Shown in pieces: positions 59,546-64,000 of a stretch of 64,000 nt of DNA (its first letter is position 1; every line of letters begins with the position of its first letter). The notes beneath the pieces were generated by a model. That model was not told where the DNA came from. It saw only the letters and a program-made list of their open reading frames with translations, and ran no database searches. Origin of the DNA: Candidatus Tectimicrobiota bacterium (GTDB lineage: Bacteria > JACPUC01); contig JACPUC010000008.1 in assembly GCA_016192455.1 (NCBI GenBank), positions 1 through 64,000 of the forward strand, given 5' to 3'. A program made the translations under genes and the position numbers.

Positions 59546-60895
59546 TCAGGTGGAGAAGAACTTCTCGATCTTGGAGATAGCCTCCGGCAGCGTGAAGACG
59601 ATGACGTGATCGCCGGGTTCGATCTGCTGATCGCCGTTGGCGACGAGGGGCTGGCCATTGCGGACGATGGCGCCGATGATCGCCTTGTCGGGGAAATTGA
59701 GTTCGGAGAGCGGTTTCTTGAGGATCTTCGAGCCTGCCGTGGCCACCAGCTCGATCGCCTCCGCCTTGATCTCATGGAGGGCCGCTACCGACTCGATGTG
59801 GCCGCGGCGGATGAGCTTCAGGATGACGCCGGCGGCGATGAGCTGGGTGCTCACGGTGGCGTCGATGAGATTCAGCGAGGTGACCAGCGCCTGGTACTCC
59901 GGGTGCTGGATGAGGGCCGTCACCTTGGCGGCGCCGCACTGCTTCGCCAGGATCGAGGCGAGGATGTTGTCCTCGTCCTCGTTCGTCAAGGCGACGAAGG
60001 CGTCGCAGGCCTCGATGCCGGCGTTGCGCAGGGTCTGAATGTTGCGCGCCTTCCCCTGGATGACGAGGGTGTGGTGGAGGTCGCGGGAGAGTTCCTCGGA
60101 GCGCTCGCGGTTCTCCTCGATGAGCCGCACGTCCACCGACTCCGCCTCCAAGCGAAGGGCGAGGTAGCGCGCGGTCTTGCCGCCGCCGGCGATGACCACG
60201 CGCCGGGCGCGCGTTTGGCTGATGCCCGCCATCTGCAGCGCCTGGGGAATCTGCTCCACCGCGCCCATGACGTAGAGGTGGTCGCCGGCAAGGATCAGCT
60301 CATCGCCGTGCGGGATGATGGACTGCTGGTTGCGCTCGATCACCACGAGGCGGACGCGCTGCACGCCCGGGTGTCCGGCGAGTTCCGCCAAGGTGTGGTC
60401 GATGAGCGGGTTCCCCTCCTCCACCTCGAAGCCGACAAGCTGCACCAGACCGTCGGCGAAGGTCTGCGACTCGATGAGCTCGCGGGCCATGAGGAGGCGC
60501 ATGAGCTCGTCGGCGCAAAGCTTCTCCGGATTGACCACGAGATCGATGCCGAGGGCCTCCTGGTGCAGGCCGTGGTGCGGCGCGAAGTACTCCTCGTTGC
60601 TCACCCGCGTGATGATGCGCGGCACGCCGTAGCGCGACGCCACCATCGAGGCGACGATGTTCACCTCGTCGTGGTTTGTCACGGCGATGAACATGTCGGC
60701 CGCGTTGATGCTGGCCTTCTCGAGGACCTGCGGGCTGGAACCGTTGCCCACGAGGGCCAAGAGATCGTACTTGCCGCCGGCGCTGGCGATGCGCTCCGGA
60801 TCGCTGTCGATGAGCACGATGTTGTGGTTTTCGCTGACCAGCTTGGCGGCCAGGAACGACCCCACCTCACCCGCACCGCTGATGACGATATGCAC
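59546..60895 (-). CDS. trkA: Trk potassium uptake regulator TrkA
   Basis: 449 residues, peripheral ring that gates TrkH by binding NAD(H) or nucleotides. Two RCK units are visible: HIVISGAGEVGSFLAAKLVS with VLIDSDPERI (first Rossmann fold, about 1-120) and RRVVIAGGGKTARYLALRLE (second, from about 232). Each is followed by a TrkA_C domain, the last with PGDHVIVFTLPEAISKIEKF. It starts with GTG, AAGGAG seven bases before. It is downstream of pepA (84 bp) and upstream of trkH. Confidence 0.95.
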   Translation of the reverse strand: MHIVISGAGEVGSFLAAKLVSENHNIVLIDSDPERIASAGGKYDLLALVGNGSSPQVLEKASINAADMFIAVTNHDEVNIVASMVASRYGVPRIITRVSNEEYFAPHHGLHQEALGIDLVVNPEKLCADELMRLLMARELIESQTFADGLVQLVGFEVEEGNPLIDHTLAELAGHPGVQRVRLVVIERNQQSIIPHGDELILAGDHLYVMGAVEQIPQALQMAGISQTRARRVVIAGGGKTARYLALRLEAESVDVRLIEENRERSEELSRDLHHTLVIQGKARNIQTLRNAGIEACDAFVALTNEDEDNILASILAKQCGAAKVTALIQHPEYQALVTSLNLIDATVSTQLIAAGVILKLIRRGHIESVAALHEIKAEAIELVATAGSKILKKPLSELNFPDKAIIGAIVRNGQPLVANGDQQIEPGDHVIVFTLPEAISKIEKFFST

Positions 60896-60979
60896 GCCCC
60901 GGCTCCTTCTCTTCGCCTCACCCCACGTGACGCCACGGTCCGCGGCCGCGTTCCCTGGCCGGCGAGGGGCGGCCCCGCC

Positions 60980-62521
60980 TCAGACACCCGCCCGCAGGGC
61001 CTGCACGGCTGCCGCCGGGTGCGCGGCCCAGGTGCGTAGGAGCTGGGCAACCAGCCGCACCCCCGCTCCCGAGGGACCCTTCGGCACGTAGGGGCGGGCC
61101 TCGTCCACCCAGGCGGTGCTGGCGATGTCGAGGTGCAGCCACGGCACCTCGCCCACGAACTGCCGCAGAAAGAGCCCCGCCGTAATCGTGCCGGCCGGCG
61201 CCCCGCCGGAATTCTTCACATCGGCCACGTCGCTCTTGATGAGCTCGAAGTACTCGTCCCATAGCGGCAGGTGCCAGACGCGCTCGCCGCTCAGCGCCGC
61301 CGCGGCTTCACAACGTTCGCGCAGGGCGCGGTGGTTCCCCATCATGGCGATCGCTAAGGGCCCCACGGCGATGCGGCACGCCCCGGTAAGGGTGGCGAGA
61401 TCGATCATCGCCGCGGGCGAGAAGCGCTGCGCGTAGGCGAGGGCATCCGCCAGGATCAGGCGCCCCTCGGCATCGGTGTTCACCACCTCGATGGTCTTGC
61501 CGGAGAGCGACCGGAGGATGTCGCCCGGCTTGTAGGCCGTGGCGCCCGGCAGGTTCTCGGTGGCCGGCAGCAGCCCCACGATGTTGAGCCGCAGGCCCAG
61601 GCTGGCCACCGCCTTGAGGATGGCAAGCGTGGCCGCGGCGCCGGCCATGTCGTACTTCATGCGCTCCATGTTCTCGGCGGTCTTCAGGGAGATGCCGCCG
61701 CTGTCGAAGGTGATCCCCTTGCCGATGACGACGATCGGCGCAGCCTCAGGCTCCCCGCCCCGGTATTCGAGGATGCTCAGGGTGGGCGGCTCGGCGCTTC
61801 CCCGGGCGACGCCGAGGAGGGCGCCGAACCCCAGCTCCTGAAGCTGCGGCTTCTCCAGCACCGTGCAGCGCAGCCCGTGGGCCGCCGCCACCTGCCGCGC
61901 GCACTCCGCCAGCGTCGTGGGGGTGAGCAGATTGCTCGGCCTGGCGACGAGGTCGCGGGCAAAGCAGACGGCCGCCGCGATCTTCCGCCCCGCCTCGAGC
62001 CCGCGCTCGAACGTCGGCAGGGTATCCCCATCCTGCCAGAGGAGGCGGGCGGTGAGGTGCGCCGCGCCGTTCTCCTCCGCCTTCGTCTTCAGCTCCCGGA
62101 AGCCGTAGGTGCCGAGGAGCATCCCCTCCACCGCGGCCTGCGCGGCCTCCCCGATGCCGGCGATGAGCCGTTGCCGGCCGGGGATGCTGAGCGCAAGTTG
62201 CGGCACCTTCAACCTCGCGGCAGCCGCGGCGAGGCGCGCGCTGGCCTCGCGCACCTTTTCCAGGGTGAAGCCCTCCGCCTTCCCCAAACCGATGAGGATC
62301 GCACGCCCGGCGCGGGCCGCCGGGGGCAGGTAGAGGACCAGCTCTTCGCCCTCCTTGCCGCTGAAGTCACCTCGCTCCAGGACCCCCCGGATCAGCCCGC
62401 CGCTCCGCGCGTCGAGCTCGGCAGCCTCCCCCGACACCACGCCGCCATCGGCGAAGAGGCCGAGCCCTATCGCCGCCGCGCGTTGCGTTGCAAGGCTACC
62501 CACGACAGCATGGATCTCCAT
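60980..62521 (-). CDS. pepA: Leucyl aminopeptidase (M17) PepA
   Basis: 513 residues, cytoplasmic hexameric two-metal peptidase. Metal and catalytic segments: GKGITFDSGGISLKTAENME (about 262-281, with the catalytic Lys and metal Asp) and NTDAEGRLILADAL (about 345-358, metal Asp and Glu, catalytic Arg). The N-terminal macro-like domain is present (about 1-170). It heads the leftward run pepA-trkA-trkH-hydrolase and is divergent from the acyl-CoA ligase gene. Confidence 0.95.
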   Translation of the reverse strand: MEIHAVVGSLATQRAAAIGLGLFADGGVVSGEAAELDARSGGLIRGVLERGDFSGKEGEELVLYLPPAARAGRAILIGLGKAEGFTLEKVREASARLAAAAARLKVPQLALSIPGRQRLIAGIGEAAQAAVEGMLLGTYGFRELKTKAEENGAAHLTARLLWQDGDTLPTFERGLEAGRKIAAAVCFARDLVARPSNLLTPTTLAECARQVAAAHGLRCTVLEKPQLQELGFGALLGVARGSAEPPTLSILEYRGGEPEAAPIVVIGKGITFDSGGISLKTAENMERMKYDMAGAAATLAILKAVASLGLRLNIVGLLPATENLPGATAYKPGDILRSLSGKTIEVVNTDAEGRLILADALAYAQRFSPAAMIDLATLTGACRIAVGPLAIAMMGNHRALRERCEAAAALSGERVWHLPLWDEYFELIKSDVADVKNSGGAPAGTITAGLFLRQFVGEVPWLHLDIASTAWVDEARPYVPKGPSGAGVRLVAQLLRTWAAHPAAAVQALRAGV

Positions 62522-62957
62522 GCGCCATTCCCTTGCCGATCGCTAGTTGCAATGGGGTCGCCAGAGATATTCGTTCAGGAGGAGTTTGGAAGCGAACGAC
62601 CTGGCGCTCAACATGAGGTCAGCTCCAGCCAGGAGGTCCAGGCGCGGTCGGTGGCGTGCACCATGGCCGGGCAGAGCGGCAAACCGCGACCCTCTCGCCC
62701 ACCTGGCCACGATGCTGGCCAGCGCACGAGCACGACTGCGGGATCAGCTCTCCTGCGCTCTGCTGGGGAGTGTAGGACCGCTTCCTCCCCCCTGTCCAGT
62801 GCGAAAATCCCCTTCCATCCCCCCGGGAAACTCCGTCGCCGCGCCAGGACATTGCGGGCAGGACGCCGCTATGGTAGAGGAATGAACCTGGAGCGGAGGA
62901 GCGCGGGCAGCCATCGCGCCGAGCTGCGACGCCTCCCCGACCCTGACGAGGTTCCCC
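62522..62957. other. Intergenic gap between divergent genes, 436 bp
   Basis: Upstream region for pepA (left) and the acyl-CoA ligase (right). I saw no convincing promoter pair, hairpin or small gene; several short open frames have neither ribosome sites nor family features. Confidence 0.4.
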
Positions 62958-64000
62958 ATGGACGAGAGCACCAGCGCGAACATTGCAGCCGCCCGCACGC
63001 TCCCCGGCGCGCGGCGGGACGAAACCCCGGATACGGGCGGCTTCGCCTCGCTCCTCGAAGTCTGGCGACGGCGTGCCGGCGAGTCACCCCAGCAGCCCTA
63101 TCTGACGTTCTATGACGAGGGCGGCGCCGCCGAGCGCCTGAGCTACGGCGCGTGCTGGGAGCGCATCGCACGGCTCGCCACCTACCTCACCGGCGAGCTG
63201 CGCCTGCGCCCCGGCGATCGCCTGGCCACGCTGATGGTGAACCACAGCGATACGGTGCTCCTCTACTTCGCGGCCTGGTGCGCCGGGCTCACCGTTGTAC
63301 CGATCAACGTCGAGGAGTCGCCCGAGCGCATCCGCTTCACGCTGGAGAACTCAGAGGCGCGGGCGCTCTTCGTCTACGGTCCCCTGCGGGAGAAGGCGGA
63401 GCACCTCGTTCTGGGTTTGGCGTCGCTCCAGCACATCGTCAGCATCGAGGCGGACGGCTGGGAGGGCGACTCCCGCTTCCGCCGCCGCGTGGCCGCTTGC
63501 TCGCCCGTCTTCGCGCCGAAGCAGGCGCCGGACGTCGATACCGAGGCGTTCATCGTCTACACCTCCGGCACCACCGGCACCCCCAAGGGAGTGATCCTGA
63601 CGCAGGGGAACCTCCTCGTCGATGCCGCCGCCATCGCCGCCTGGCACCGCATCGGCGCCGGCGCGCGGATGATGTGCGTGCTGCCGATCCACCACGTCAA
63701 CGGCACGGTGGTGACACTGCTGACGCCGCTGGTGGCGGGCGGCAGCGTGGTTCTGAACCGGCGCTTCCGCTCCGCCGGCTTCTGGCGCCGCGTTGCGGAG
63801 GAGGGCGTCGAGATCATCAGCGTCGTGCCGACGCTGCTGCAGTTCCTCCTCGAGGCGAAGGAGCGCCGCGACGGGCTGGACCTCCGTCGCCTGCGCCACT
63901 TCATCTGCGGCGCCGGCCCACTCACGGTCGATCTGGCGCGGCGCTTCGAGGAGCGCTTCGGCGTGCCGATCATGCACGGCTACGGCCTCTCCGAGACCAC
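62958..64000 (+). CDS. AMP-dependent acyl-CoA synthetase/ligase, N-terminal part (runs off right edge)
   Basis: 347 residues are readable from ATG 62958 to the edge with no stop. The P-loop YTSGTTGTPKGV at about 201-212 is the ANL-superfamily motif that binds ATP; VLPIHHVNGTVVTLLTPLVAGG, VEIISVVPTLLQFLLEAKE and FICGAGPLTVDLARRFEERF follow in the usual order, ending at HGYGLSETT, the adenine-binding motif. The C-terminal lid is outside. It probably activates a fatty or other carboxylic acid to its CoA ester; CaiC/FadD-like forms are possible. GACGAGG precedes the start at 7 bp. Confidence 0.88.
   Translation, partial: MDESTSANIAAARTLPGARRDETPDTGGFASLLEVWRRRAGESPQQPYLTFYDEGGAAERLSYGACWERIARLATYLTGELRLRPGDRLATLMVNHSDTVLLYFAAWCAGLTVVPINVEESPERIRFTLENSEARALFVYGPLREKAEHLVLGLASLQHIVSIEADGWEGDSRFRRRVAACSPVFAPKQAPDVDTEAFIVYTSGTTGTPKGVILTQGNLLVDAAAIAAWHRIGAGARMMCVLPIHHVNGTVVTLLTPLVAGGSVVLNRRFRSAGFWRRVAEEGVEIISVVPTLLQFLLEAKERRDGLDLRRLRHFICGAGPLTVDLARRFEERFGVPIMHGYGLSET

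Noticed and set aside
59408-61039. A 543-codon plus-strand frame opposite trkA
   Set aside because: trkA is unmistakable on the minus strand; the antisense frame is a codon-bias shadow.

Overview
The window is GC-rich DNA, roughly two-thirds G+C, densely coded, from a Gram-negative bacterium. Evidence for an outer membrane is a full type II secretion cluster with a secretin lipoprotein. The mix of Trk potassium uptake, M17 aminopeptidase, many glycosyltransferases and very long secreted modular proteins fits a deltaproteobacterial, NC10/Rokubacteria-like or similar environmental lineage. The sequence alone does not place it further. No rRNA, tRNA or CRISPR array was seen.

Layout. 1-141 is the end of an IS701-like insertion sequence that abuts the stop codon of a polysaccharide ABC-transporter permease (142-936). 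Next come a secreted matrixin-type metalloprotease (+), two glycosyltransferases (-), a 1,526-residue secreted protein carrying both dockerin and cohesin-like modules (-), and an intergenic region with a perfect parS palindrome between two 38-bp direct repeats. A secreted propeller/carboxypeptidase-regulatory-domain protein and the first of three membrane/TPR (GT-C-like) proteins follow.

16.2-29.6 kb is a type II secretion cluster read leftward in the order gspE-F-G-H-I-J-K-L-M-C-D. Upstream of it (29.7-45.0 kb, same strand) is a surface-glycan cluster: a WecA-like transferase fused to a FlaA1/CapD N-terminal half, two GT4 enzymes, a sugar aminotransferase, a WbqC-family protein, a GT2 enzyme, two further membrane/TPR proteins, an unknown secreted protein and an alkaline-phosphatase-superfamily enzyme with Thr in place of the sulfatase Cys. 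Sigma-70-like promoters are visible before wbqC, before gspC and 630 nt upstream of the cohesin/dockerin protein.

45.2-52.6 kb (+) encodes a 1,967-residue secreted protein with a near-duplicate 89-residue repeat and a smaller secreted protein with two CHRD-like modules. The right end is mostly housekeeping: a second sugar aminotransferase, a YcnI/CopD-like pair (copper), an enoyl-CoA hydratase-family protein, and a leftward run pepA-trkA-trkH-hydrolase. A divergent AMP-forming acyl-CoA ligase runs off the right edge.

Taken together, the left and middle of the window look like one surface programme: lipid-linked sugar synthesis, candidate O-glycosylation by GT-C/TPR proteins, export by type II secretion, and several giant modular exoproteins as likely clients. 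That linkage is inferred from proximity and domain content.
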